Shown: positions 1-5,663 of the stretch, piece by piece
How the letters are laid out: every line of letters begins with the position of its first letter
Position numbering within the stretch: position 1 is the stretch's first letter
Notes under the pieces: model-generated
Told to the model about the DNA's origin: nothing
Database searches by the model: none
The model's input: the letters and a program-made list of their open reading frames with translations, nothing else
Made by a program: the position numbers and the translations under genes
DNA from: Vampirovibrionales bacterium
Lineage (GTDB): Bacteria; Cyanobacteriota; Vampirovibrionia; Vampirovibrionales; JAGQHJ01
Assembly (NCBI GenBank): GCA_025451145.1
Contig: JANWKX010000095.1
Coordinates: 1 to 9,566, forward strand
Direction of reading: 5' to 3'
Length of the DNA: 9,566 nucleotides

Positions 1-224
1 TCATCATTAAGCTTGTAGATAAAGATATCGTGAGCTTCCATAAGCACATGGGGGGCTGTCAGCATGTTTTGTCTTAAAATGCGAATCTCCTGCTTCTTGT
101 CCTGGATGAGCTGCCCAATCTGTGCCACACGGGCCTTTGCTTTTTGGACACGACGTTCCTGCTCCTCCTTCTTGCGTTCTCGGAGCTCGAATACTTTTTG
201 CAGGCGATAATCAAATCGTGCCAT
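1..224 (-). CDS. fliJ: FliJ-like flagellar export chaperone, 5' part only (runs off window start)
   Basis: The frame opens with ATG at 222-224 and stays open for 74 codons to the window edge, so only the N-terminal part is present. The protein starts MARFDYRLQKVFELRERKKE and continues as a charged, Glu/Lys/Arg/Gln-rich helix (about residues 10-50), then QNMLTAPHVLMEAHDIFIYKL. Known FliJ proteins open with a similar F-x-[FY]-R-L-Q-K-[VL]-x-E-L-[KR] stretch and form a long antiparallel coiled coil. FliJ is a soluble component of the flagellar type III export apparatus, working with the FliI ATPase. The identity is inferred from this N-terminal pattern. The Shine-Dalgarno sequence is weak. fliJ often follows fliI, but no fliI lies upstream here: the gene starts after a long non-coding gap and appears to have its own promoter. 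Another small coiled-coil protein cannot be excluded. Confidence 0.68.
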   Translation of the reverse strand, partial: MARFDYRLQKVFELRERKKEEQERRVQKAKARVAQIGQLIQDKKQEIRILRQNMLTAPHVLMEAHDIFIYKLND

Positions 225-269
225 ATCAGGTCTCGTATGTTTGAGTCATTCGTAGAGAGAGACAACTTC

Positions 270-296
270 AGTATAAGTGTATTGAGATATCGGCAA
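270..296 (-). promoter_or_regulatory. possible sigma-70-type promoter of the fliJ-like gene
   Basis: On the minus strand a TATACT -10-like hexamer (275 to 270) lies 15 bp downstream of TTGCCG (296 to 291); TTTGCC or TTTTGC would give 16-17 bp spacing. It is about 45 bp before the fliJ-like ATG, a normal distance for a short leader. It was found by pattern only, and AT-rich DNA yields such matches by chance. Confidence 0.35.
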
Positions 297-714
297 AAAT
301 CACATTGAATTCACTGGGATAGAATGGTTTTTGTTTCTAAGAATCGGCTCAATTCCATTCCAAAGTAGAATTTCCAGGGGTGTTCCTAGGAGAGGGCGTT
401 TTGAAAATCATTCCTTGGGAGGAGATCTTTACCCTCCAATTGGTTGAGTACAGCTACAGAAGGCCATCGAGTGTAATCCATCGAATCTGTATCGGCTCAC
501 ATTTGATGGGTTGCCTTGGCGATGGAATTGAAAAAAGTTGTATAAGACCGCCATGTTGCACCTCAATTTTTAGTCGAATTTATGGGCCAAAATCCTCTCC
601 ATTAGGGGGTTTTAGCCTGTTTTTAAAGAGATAGGTCTTTATGTTCGAAAAACAAGTATAAGCTTTATCCACCCAAGATTACCTTCAATAACAGCAGTAA
701 CTCCTCGTAACGCC

Positions 715-741
715 GCACAACAGTTGTTGTGCTTTTTTTTT
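715..741 (+). terminator. strong rho-independent terminator on the plus strand, no gene in front of it
   Basis: GCACAACA (715-722) and TGTTGTGC (725-732) are perfect inverted arms, followed directly by nine T residues (733-741). It can fold as a 7-bp stem with an AGTT loop. The T-run is on the plus strand only, so it would end transcription moving rightward. On the minus strand, where the neighbouring DUF4149 gene ends at 759, the hairpin is not followed by a T-run. No plus-strand gene precedes it, so it may end an unannotated small RNA or block antisense transcription into the operon. Confidence 0.75.
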
Positions 742-758
742 AGGGCCCTTTAAGGTCC

Positions 759-1250
759 CTAAGCCTGTTTATTGGGTTCTGTCTGTAGGCTATTCATCAT
801 CAAAAGCAGCACTGCAAAAAGCAGTTCCAGCTTATAAAATGCCTCGGATTGGTGGTGAAGCCGATCAAATTTGAGGCCGGCTTGACCAACACCCCGAATG
901 ACACCAGCTTTCTGATACTGTTCAATTTGAGGATGGATAAAATCCTGGGCGTAAATCCCAATCAGGAGCAATGGAATCAGAACCAGGTAGCGCCGAAGCG
1001 GAAGCGGTGAAAATTGAAAGCCCTTACGAAAATGGCGCGAAATTTCTACGAATAGAATAAGGATTAAGGATGCGGTTAAAACAATATCGTAGCGCCGAAA
1101 AATGAGAGTCATGACACGGCCTGCATCTTCCTTTGGAAAAGCATGAAAGACGGCTGGCGCTGTAAAAGCACCTAATGCCAGCATGCCCCCAATCATCAGG
1201 GCTAGTCCCAGGTTCTCAAAGGCGGTAAGCCATGGGTTTGACTTTATCAC
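759..1250 (-). CDS. DUF4149-type integral membrane protein
   Basis: A 163-residue protein starting at GTG (1248-1250), with an AAAGG Shine-Dalgarno just upstream. Four hydrophobic segments are visible at about residues 12-36, 54-71, 87-103 and 139-156, so it should be a four-helix inner-membrane protein. Between helices 3 and 4 it carries FDRLHHQSEAFYKLELL, resembling the conserved F-x-x-[LM]-H-x-x-S stretch of the DUF4149/TMEM205-like family, and helix 1 has the Gly-rich GLALMIGGMLALGAF typical of that group. The family's biochemical function is not known. It is probably the last gene of an operon with the EVE protein (27 bp upstream) and the peroxiredoxin. No terminator in its own direction was found directly after the stop. 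The family call rests on pattern recognition. Confidence 0.75.
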   Translation of the reverse strand: MIKSNPWLTAFENLGLALMIGGMLALGAFTAPAVFHAFPKEDAGRVMTLIFRRYDIVLTASLILILFVEISRHFRKGFQFSPLPLRRYLVLIPLLLIGIYAQDFIHPQIEQYQKAGVIRGVGQAGLKFDRLHHQSEAFYKLELLFAVLLLMMNSLQTEPNKQA

Positions 1251-1277
1251 GGACCTTTATCCTTTCTGATTTTCCAG

Positions 1278-1784
1278 CTATGCGTTGGTGTATGACCCGA
1301 TAGGGTTATGTGTTCCCTCTGGATTGGCGATGGTGAGCATCCGATTGTATACCAATTGATAGTCAGACTCAGGCCAGTGGTGAACATTCCCTTGGAAGCC
1401 AAGATGCCAATGAGCCGCTGGCCACTTTTTAAGGTACTGAATCTGCGGTACCAGTTCCACAACGGGTAAGTATTGAGATTTTTCAAGGATCACATCGGGC
1501 ATAATTTTGAAACGGAAGGGATAAAGTTCGGTATCTCTGTTGGATTTACATTTCCAAACCGAGGTATGTTCTTCCCAGTAATCGGATGTCACGGTTACAA
1601 TACTGGAAAGCACTTGAAGCCCAGTGACATAGTAAATCAGTTTATCCCCCGGATGAATGGCTTGGGCTTTTTTCCGATGGCGAGACTTAATCCCTTGAAT
1701 CGTAAAGCCAAGGGATTTCGTGATCTCGAAATTTTCCTCCGAAGAGACAATAACCCAGTAATTGTGATTTAAATCAGTCGACAT
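1278..1784 (-). CDS. EVE-domain protein (PUA-like fold, putative modified-base or RNA binder)
   Basis: A 168-residue protein. I chose ATG at 1782-1784; an in-frame TTG two codons upstream is possible, and neither has a clear Shine-Dalgarno. Visible family marks are NYWVIVSSEENF at residues 8-19, GFTIQG at 26-31, R/K-rich residues 34-39, HPGDKLIYYVTG at 44-55 (the typical GD-x-hydrophobic-x-Y-Y strand), YPFRFKI at 88-94 and WHLGF at 126-130. EVE domains have the PUA-like fold and share a base-binding pocket with ASCH and YTH domains. Several bind modified nucleobases in DNA or RNA, some within restriction systems. Here the protein is a stand-alone domain in a housekeeping-like operon between peroxiredoxin (27 bp upstream) and the DUF4149 protein (27 bp downstream), with no restriction gene nearby. 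The ligand is unknown. Confidence 0.85.
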   Translation of the reverse strand: MSTDLNHNYWVIVSSEENFEITKSLGFTIQGIKSRHRKKAQAIHPGDKLIYYVTGLQVLSSIVTVTSDYWEEHTSVWKCKSNRDTELYPFRFKIMPDVILEKSQYLPVVELVPQIQYLKKWPAAHWHLGFQGNVHHWPESDYQLVYNRMLTIANPEGTHNPIGSYTNA

Positions 1785-1811
1785 GAGCAATGTTACGCCA
1801 AATAGGTTTTC

Positions 1812-2273
1812 TTAAGAATGGCTGCGAATAGCTTCTGCCAGCGTCTCGTCACTTGGCATGCCTTGTTGGGCAAAAACAATCCTGCCTTGGGGATCTACAA
1901 TGTAGACGGTTCTTTGAATACCGCCTTCCGGTTTTAAGGCGCCATATTCTCTAGCAATGTGAGACCCTTCATCGACGAGAATCGGAAAAGGATACCCTTG
2001 GGCTTTTATAAAGCGCTCATGGCTTTCCAAGCTTCCCGGATTAACACCGATGACGGCTGTATTGAGTTCATCAAACAGGGCCATATCATCTCTTAAGGCA
2101 CAAAGCTGTTTTGTACAGCCAGGGGTTTGATCCTTCGGGTAGAAAACCATAATCAAAAATTTGCCGGCAAAGTCTGAAAGACTGAATTGCTGATTCCCTG
2201 TGGCTAAAACGTTTTTAAAATCAGGGGCCGGGCTATTGAGGGCCAATAAATTTGAATCGGTTCCTACTGCCAT
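1812..2273 (-). CDS. bcp: thiol peroxidase of the Bcp/PrxQ peroxiredoxin subfamily
   Basis: A 153-residue protein, the usual length for Bcp/PrxQ. It has a strong AAGGAG Shine-Dalgarno 7 bp before ATG at 2271-2273. It reduces hydrogen peroxide and organic hydroperoxides in the cytoplasm, using thioredoxin or a similar thiol donor. Catalytic residues are visible: FYPKDQTPGCTKQLCALRDD contains Thr50, Pro51 and peroxidatic Cys53, with a resolving-type Cys58 five residues later as in atypical two-cysteine PrxQ enzymes. Arg121 in IQRTVYIVD matches the conserved active-site arginine. The thioredoxin-fold core has the usual strands (GKFLIMVFYP, TAVIGVNPG, FPILVDEGS). It is the first gene of a probable operon with the EVE-domain and DUF4149 genes, each separated by 27 bp. 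Confidence 0.95.
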   Translation of the reverse strand: MAVGTDSNLLALNSPAPDFKNVLATGNQQFSLSDFAGKFLIMVFYPKDQTPGCTKQLCALRDDMALFDELNTAVIGVNPGSLESHERFIKAQGYPFPILVDEGSHIAREYGALKPEGGIQRTVYIVDPQGRIVFAQQGMPSDETLAEAIRSHS

Positions 2274-2664
2274 GGGGCATCTCCTTATCGTTTTAAACCG
2301 TAACAGAATGTGTCGTCATAAGCAGATTGACTTGAGTTTATCATAGGCAAAAGGAAGCGCTCTGCATAGGCCTTAGTGAGCAATCGTGGCAATGTTTGGC
2401 AGATTGGTTACAAATTTTAAAGGTTGATTTTGGCCTGGGTCTTGATGGCATAAACGGGCTAAAAATGGCTTCAAATAGTAGTGTTTGGGATCAAGTTCTC
2501 GGTTTGAAATACTGCCCTACTGGTGAGTAAACAAAAAATCAGTTCGTCAAAGGAGTGCTTCCCGGTTAGAATGTAGTGAGGCCCTTGTACCTCATTTTGC
2601 CTAACCTGGTCATTAAGGGCAACTGGTCAGTCTCAACACAAAGTACACTGCCGCTTTGATAACG
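2274..2664. other. divergent intergenic region with a nested hairpin
   Basis: About 390 bp between the divergently read peroxiredoxin and secreted-protein genes, so promoters for both should lie here. No hexamer pair was clear enough to call. The notable structure is a nested hairpin at 2564-2606: GGTTAG (2564-2569) pairs with CTAACC (2601-2606), and inside it TGAGG (2577-2581) pairs with CCTCA (2590-2594) around an 8-nt loop. It ends about 58 bp before the downstream start codon, so it could be part of that gene's leader. No gene was seen. Confidence 0.45.
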
Positions 2665-3816
2665 ATGCCTTCATCTGCGTTCTACCGATTCATTCGTTTT
2701 TACCTGGCAAGCTTTCTGGCCTTAGGGTTATTGATAGCAATGCCTTTGGCATGGGCTCAAGTGGATGTTACCTCTCCAAAAGATCCTTTTGTGTTGACGA
2801 TAATGACACAGCATAATTCCAAAACGGCCCGTGCCGGGGAGCCATTTGAAGCCACGTTATCTGAGACCTATTGCTTTGAAACGCATTGTGTTCCCGAAGG
2901 CACTGTTTTTAAAGGTATTATTGCCAAAACGCATCGATCTAGGCGGTTTCATCGACCAGGCTACCTGGCCATCAAGTTCCAGAGTGCTGTTTTCCCCGAT
3001 GGTGAAACTGTTCAACTAGGGGATGATCACTCGAGGAAATTTGACCTTGTGTATCATCATCGTAATCCGGAGACCTGGCGAAACACAGTCATCGAAGAGG
3101 TTCCCTATGTCACCCTTGGGACGGCTATCCCGATTTTCTTACAAAGAACAGCTCACTGGGGACCAAAACGACTTATTTTGGCTGACTATGGTGTCAGTGC
3201 AGTTTTGGGTGTTATTCAAGAGTTGCTTTACCCAACGTTTGATAGGAGTAGTATTCCGAAGCGAATTGGCTACGGGTTATTAAGCGCGACTGCCATTCCG
3301 GATCTCGTTGCTTTATTGACTAAACGTCCAGAAGCAACCCTGGCTCCTGGTGAAAAATTGAAAATTAGACTCCCTGCAGATGAGGCAAAATCGTTGTACC
3401 TGCATTCAGCCCTAGCTCAATCCTCTCAAGTAGACAGGCCTGCAGCACTCAATAGTCAAACTGAACCAAAGCTTAACAGCCCAGTTCCCCTGGAAAATAT
3501 GAGTATTGTATTGCCACTTTTGCCCCAAAGCCCTGACCCAGAAAACAGGGCATCCGATTTATTGGATTTTATGAAAATGGATCCGGTTTTCGGGACAGAT
3601 GAGGATGAGACGCTCAATCAGATCTACCCTATCATTCTAGAAAAATCTTCGTTGGGACATCTACATCAGGTGCCGGGTAGCCCAATGATGGCAGATGACA
3701 TTTTAATGAAAGCCTATTCCAGAGATATGAAGCAAGCATTGGTTCATTTAAAGTTTTCTGGGCAGCCAAAGCCCCTGGAAAAAAAATTTAAGAGACCTCC
3801 TCTCTGGAAAGCATAA
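2665..3816 (+). CDS. secreted protein with VirB10/TrbI-like sequence traits, function unknown
   Basis: A 383-residue protein using ATG at 2665; a TTG three codons earlier is in frame, and neither has a clear ribosome binding site. A signal peptide is plain: Arg8 and Arg11, a hydrophobic core at about residues 14-25, and an AWA-Q cleavage site after residue 31, so it should be exported. After cleavage there is a beta-rich part (about 40-120) containing Cys70 and Cys75, then PEGTVFKGIIA (77-87), RRFHRPGYLAIKF (93-105) and FPDGETVQL (110-118). The order 'P-x-G-T, R-x-x-R-x-G, hydrophobic strand, P-D-G' is like the beta-barrel domain of VirB10/TrbI. A later APGEKLKIRLP (227-237) resembles the closing 'pGt-x-hydrophobic' strand. 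A hydrophobic stretch at 168-215 may be a domain core or amphipathic. The C-terminal 140 residues are Pro/Ser-rich then helical and basic. No other secretion genes are nearby. The similarity is weak and function is not assigned. Confidence 0.7.
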   Translation: MPSSAFYRFIRFYLASFLALGLLIAMPLAWAQVDVTSPKDPFVLTIMTQHNSKTARAGEPFEATLSETYCFETHCVPEGTVFKGIIAKTHRSRRFHRPGYLAIKFQSAVFPDGETVQLGDDHSRKFDLVYHHRNPETWRNTVIEEVPYVTLGTAIPIFLQRTAHWGPKRLILADYGVSAVLGVIQELLYPTFDRSSIPKRIGYGLLSATAIPDLVALLTKRPEATLAPGEKLKIRLPADEAKSLYLHSALAQSSQVDRPAALNSQTEPKLNSPVPLENMSIVLPLLPQSPDPENRASDLLDFMKMDPVFGTDEDETLNQIYPIILEKSSLGHLHQVPGSPMMADDILMKAYSRDMKQALVHLKFSGQPKPLEKKFKRPPLWKA

Positions 3817-3841
3817 AAAACCGACCTTCAGGTCGGTTTTT
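3817..3841. terminator. bidirectional rho-independent terminator between convergent genes
   Basis: AAAACCGACC (3817-3826) and GGTCGGTTTT (3831-3840) form a perfect 10-bp inverted repeat with a TTCA loop. T-runs follow the GC core in both directions, so it can stop the secreted-protein transcript (its TAA ends at 3816) and also the opposing KGG-gene transcript (stop at 3876-3878). Confidence 0.92.
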
Positions 3842-3875
3842 GTAAATGAAGAATTAGAACAAGCTGTCTTTTTTT

Positions 3876-4091
3876 CTAATGGCCTCTTTCTCCTTCTTTT
3901 CCTTTCATCTCCTCATAGCGCCGGACCTCTTCTTGTACCTGTTTCCCGCCTTTTTGGCCGCCCTTTTCCCCTCCTTTATGGCCTATTTCCTCATAGAACT
4001 CATGTCCATGAGACTTGGCAGTTGCCTCTCCCCCCTTATGTCCGGCTTCCTGGACACTCATTTTTCCCTTTTTTTCGCTTTCTTTAGCCAT
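3876..4091 (-). CDS. small KGG-repeat stress protein (two repeats)
   Basis: A 71-residue, highly charged protein starting at ATG 4089-4091, with a TAGGAG Shine-Dalgarno 7 bp upstream. It has a short Lys/Glu-rich head, MSVQEAGHKGGEATAKSHG, then EFYEEIGHKGGEKGGQKGGK and a charged tail. GHKGG occurs at a spacing of about 20 residues. Proteins with such KGG (GsiB/Con-10-like) repeats are hydrophilic, glycine-rich and usually induced by general stress such as drying, heat or stationary phase; they are thought to protect like LEA proteins. Its repeat ATAKSHGHEFYEEI is closest to the third repeat of the larger neighbour (ATSESHGKEFYQEI), so the two genes are tandem paralogues. It lies 92 bp downstream of that gene and is probably co-transcribed, ending at the shared terminator at 3817-3841. 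Confidence 0.88.
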   Translation of the reverse strand: MAKESEKKGKMSVQEAGHKGGEATAKSHGHEFYEEIGHKGGEKGGQKGGKQVQEEVRRYEEMKGKEGERGH

Positions 4092-4183
4092 TATTCATCT
4101 CCTACAGGTCTCGCTCCATCTCTCGATCCATCAATGGGTCGGTTTAAGTTGAGTAAGCCAAAAATGGACTAGGATGCTTACGT

Positions 4184-4603
4184 TTACTTTTGCCGTTTTT
4201 CGGATGGAGATTCTTCTTCTGGGTGCTCTTTAAAATATTCAGCGGCTTCGTGAATTTGTTGCCCTCGAACTTCTCCGCCTTTTTGGCCGATTTCGGAATA
4301 AAATTCAGGGCCGTATTTTTCTTTGACGCTTTCGCCACCCTTATGCCCAATTTCTTGGTAGAATTCTTTCCCATGGGATTCTGAGGTCGCTTCACCGCCT
4401 TTGTGCCCTAATTCGACATATCCTTCATGGCCAAGCTCTTCTTTTCGCGCTTCACCACCTTTATGCCCGATTTCAGAATAGAACTGCGGCCCATATTTTT
4501 CTTTAACGGTTTCGCCGCCTTTATGGCCTGCTTCTTGAACGGTCATTTTTCCTTTTTCAGCTTCAGAAGCTTTTTGTCCTTTTGGTCTTTTTTCTTCAAC
4601 CAT
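4184..4603 (-). CDS. KGG-repeat stress protein (five repeats of exactly 20 residues)
   Basis: A 139-residue hydrophilic protein with a strong AAGGAG Shine-Dalgarno 8 bp before ATG at 4601-4603. GHKGG occurs at residues 26, 46, 66 and 86, and GQKGG at 106, an exact 20-residue (60-nt) period. Between them run FYSEI, GYVEL, FYQEI and FYSEI segments. Repeats 1 and 4 are nearly identical (VKEKYGPQFYSEI, VKEKYGPEFYSEI), so part of the array probably arose by segmental duplication. The head is Lys/Glu-rich and the tail (from about 111) is acidic with EHPEEESPSEK. The family (GsiB-like general stress proteins) is linked to desiccation and stress tolerance; the molecular action is not settled. It is the first gene of a likely two-gene unit with the smaller KGG gene. 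A promoter region with two dyads lies 45-80 bp upstream. Confidence 0.93.
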   Translation of the reverse strand: MVEEKRPKGQKASEAEKGKMTVQEAGHKGGETVKEKYGPQFYSEIGHKGGEARKEELGHEGYVELGHKGGEATSESHGKEFYQEIGHKGGESVKEKYGPEFYSEIGQKGGEVRGQQIHEAAEYFKEHPEEESPSEKRQK

Positions 4604-5103
4604 GATTGTCTCTCCTTAAGTTCCAACGTTGTCCAATTTTCTTTGTTATGACGCGAAGTCATTGCCTGTACGTCAAGTACATTCAATTATGCTGTTGGTT
4701 TTTGGGTGCGGCATTAGCACAAAGGTTAATATTGATTGCTTTTTAGGAGTATTTCTGTCAAGCAAAAGACTAAACCTAAAGTTATGCTTTTGAAAATTTG
4801 AAAAGCGCATAATTCCTGTTGAGAATCACTGAACCAACCTGAAAAACGGCTAGGAGAATGGCAGCCTCAACAATACTCAGGGGGTGCATTTTACTATTCC
4901 CAGAGAGAGCGGTAGCAGAATATTCTTGAAGCGTCTTGTAGAAATACAGAAGATGTTCGATACTATAGATGGGAAATAGATTTTTCCCTTATGTTGGTGT
5001 TGTTCTTTGATAATCATTTTCCGATCGTGCAAGCGATTCTCGTAGCCCAAATTTTGGTGAAGCATTGCATTCCTCAAAATCTGGGTTATCCCAACATTGT
5101 TAT
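4604..5103. other. 500-bp intergenic region between the KGG genes and ssrA
   Basis: This divergent region should hold the KGG-gene promoter (twin dyads at 4648-4681) and the ssrA promoter. Other visible structure: an imperfect hairpin at 4782-4812 (TTATGCTTTT against AAAAGCGCATAA, two bulged bases) and a 6-bp hairpin at 4971-4988 (GGGAAA/TTTCCC). A minus-strand frame at 4877-5077 has a TTG start and an unremarkable translation, and is probably chance. I could not pick a clear ssrA promoter; TTGCAT about 16 bp before TATCCC near 5063-5090 is a weak option. Confidence 0.5.
4648..4681 (-). promoter_or_regulatory. twin 15-bp dyads over the likely KGG-gene promoter
   Basis: Two perfect inverted repeats, each with 5-bp arms and a 5-bp centre, stand side by side: ATGACgcgaaGTCAT at 4648-4662 and TGTACgtcaaGTACA at 4667-4681, centres 19 bp apart. 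Both share ACGnnAAGT at the same position, suggesting two sites for one regulator. On the minus strand the second dyad contains TTGACG (4676 to 4671), a good -35 hexamer; a poor -10 (TCATAA, 4651 to 4646) lies in the first dyad at 19-bp spacing. The dyads are 45-80 bp before the five-repeat KGG gene. The regulator is not known. Confidence 0.5.
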
Positions 5104-5550
5104 GGGGACGCTACGGATTCGACAGGGCGATTTACGGAAGTAAACTGCGGGTCGGGGTGCTGTTCCCCGTTACTAACAAGCAAAAATGATAAATGCCGAC
5201 AATAATGTCGTCAGCCTTGCAGACTACAAAGCTAAAAAGTCTGGCAAAGTTGTTGCTCTTCGCGCAGCTTAGTTAGCCATTTTAGTTTAAAGTAGTTATC
5301 CGCGACTGCGGATGGCACCTTGTGTACTCTAGCATGCCGAGTGCACAGGGCCCTTATGCATGCTAGCTGAAACCGAATGGTGATACGGTGAAAGCGAAGC
5401 TCATCACCAAACCTGGCGAGGTTAAACGCTAGGAACGGGTTTTAGCCGACGGGAAGCGGCTGGCCTGAACGACAATAATACTTTCCTACGCTCGTAGACG
5501 TTTACTGGCGTGCGCTTTGGACGCGGGTTCGACTCCCGCCGTCTCCACCA
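5104..5550 (+). ncRNA. ssrA: tmRNA (transfer-messenger RNA), one-piece form
   Basis: tmRNA rescues ribosomes stalled on broken messages with SmpB: it enters charged with alanine, then serves as a short message whose peptide marks the product for proteolysis. The 5' end GGGGACG (5104-5110) pairs with CGTCTCC (5540-5546) as a 7-bp acceptor stem with the G3-U wobble used by alanyl-tRNA synthetase, then A and an encoded CCA (5548-5550). GCTACGGATTCGACAGGG near the 5' end is the conserved D-loop-like region. The T-arm is GCGGG-TTCGACT-CCCGC (5523-5539). Pseudoknot 1 fits GGGG/CCCC at about 5156-5168, with GCTGTT pairing to AACAAGC up to 5181. At 447 nt it is longer than the roughly 360 nt of E. 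coli, partly because of a long tag. It is uninterrupted, unlike the permuted two-piece genes of most alphaproteobacteria and some cyanobacteria. The 3' end is duplicated downstream. Confidence 0.97.
5195..5272 (+). other. tmRNA tag-peptide reading frame (25 codons plus TAG)
   Basis: The frame ending GCA GCT TAG (5264-5272) encodes a typical ...ALRAA end, the signal read by ClpXP-like proteases. I place the resume codon at GCC 5195-5197: it follows an A-rich single-stranded stretch of about 12 nt after pseudoknot 1, as the resume GCA does in E. coli after about 11 nt. The tag then starts ADNNVVSLAD, passes through YKAKKSGK and ends VVALRAA, 25 residues in all. Reading could instead begin at GCA 5180 (30 codons), but that codon lies within the predicted pseudoknot. 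Tags are commonly about 8-15 residues, though longer ones exist, for example in chlamydiae. Confidence 0.75.
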
Positions 5551-5559
5551 ATTTTAAAA
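5526..5559 (+). repeat. 34-bp direct repeat, copy 1 (ssrA 3' end; putative attachment site)
   Basis: This stretch runs from the second half of the tmRNA T-arm through CCA (5548-5550) and 9 bp beyond. It is repeated without mismatch at 5664-5697, on the same strand, 138 bp away. The 3' end of ssrA is a well-known target of tyrosine-recombinase elements, which carry a copy that restores the RNA gene and leave a second copy at the far border. That reading of this pair is an inference. Confidence 0.8.
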
Positions 5560-5663
5560 AATCAATTCACGATATCTAGGAAATGTTTCTGCGGGCGTTG
5601 AACCTGCGCCCAAGAAATTCTAGAGATGAGGGTTCCCTAAAAAGCAGCGCTTTTGAGGGATAC
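5560..5663. other. 104-bp structured spacer between the two ssrA-end repeats
   Basis: No gene fits here, but most of it is palindromic. A stepped hairpin spans 5575-5624: TCTAG/CTAGA outermost, TTTCT (5586-5590)/AGAAA (5613-5617), and GGGCG (5593-5597)/CGCCC (5607-5611) innermost. A second hairpin at 5634-5660 pairs TCCCTAAAAAGC with GCTTTTGAGGGA (11 of 12 pairs) around an AGC loop. On the minus strand, 5604 to 5589 reads GGTTCAACGCCCGCAG, matching 13 of 16 bases of the repeat core, a possible inverted degenerate copy. The hairpins lack T-runs, so they are not ordinary terminators. Confidence 0.6.

Larger units (their letters stand above)
225..758. other. 534-bp intergenic region without a convincing gene
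   Basis: This stretch separates two minus-strand genes. It should contain the promoter of the fliJ-like gene at its left end and ends with a plus-strand terminator at 715-741. A plus-strand frame at 380-634 exists, but it lacks a good start or ribosome binding site and its Cys/Arg/Pro/Ser-rich translation does not look like a real protein. A partly paired hairpin lies near 413-437 (GGAGG pairing with CCTCC). No tRNA, 4.5S RNA or RNase P signature was seen. The terminator hints that something may be transcribed from the plus strand here. Confidence 0.5.

Noticed and set aside
380..634. Plus-strand 84-residue open frame before the orphan terminator
   Set aside because: GTG start without ribosome site, Cys/Arg/Ser/Pro-rich translation with no recognisable domain; kept only as background to the orphan terminator.
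1247..1486. Second minus-strand frame overlapping the EVE gene
   Set aside because: It is a shadow frame of the EVE gene with no domain resemblance.
4184..4603. CRISPR-like regular spacing of repeats on the DNA level (60-nt period)
   Set aside because: The period is explained by the 20-residue KGG protein repeat; there are no unique spacers or cas genes.
5003..5021. Fur-like box (GATAATCATTTTC) upstream of ssrA
   Set aside because: Only 13 of 19 positions match the consensus and one half is missing; such AT-rich matches are common.
4877..5077. Minus-strand 66-residue open frame just before ssrA
   Set aside because: TTG start, no family resemblance, and it occupies the region expected to hold the ssrA promoter.
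5592..5611. Integron attC-like site (GTTGAAC core)
   Set aside because: Only one core box is present and no second pair or integron integrase is visible.
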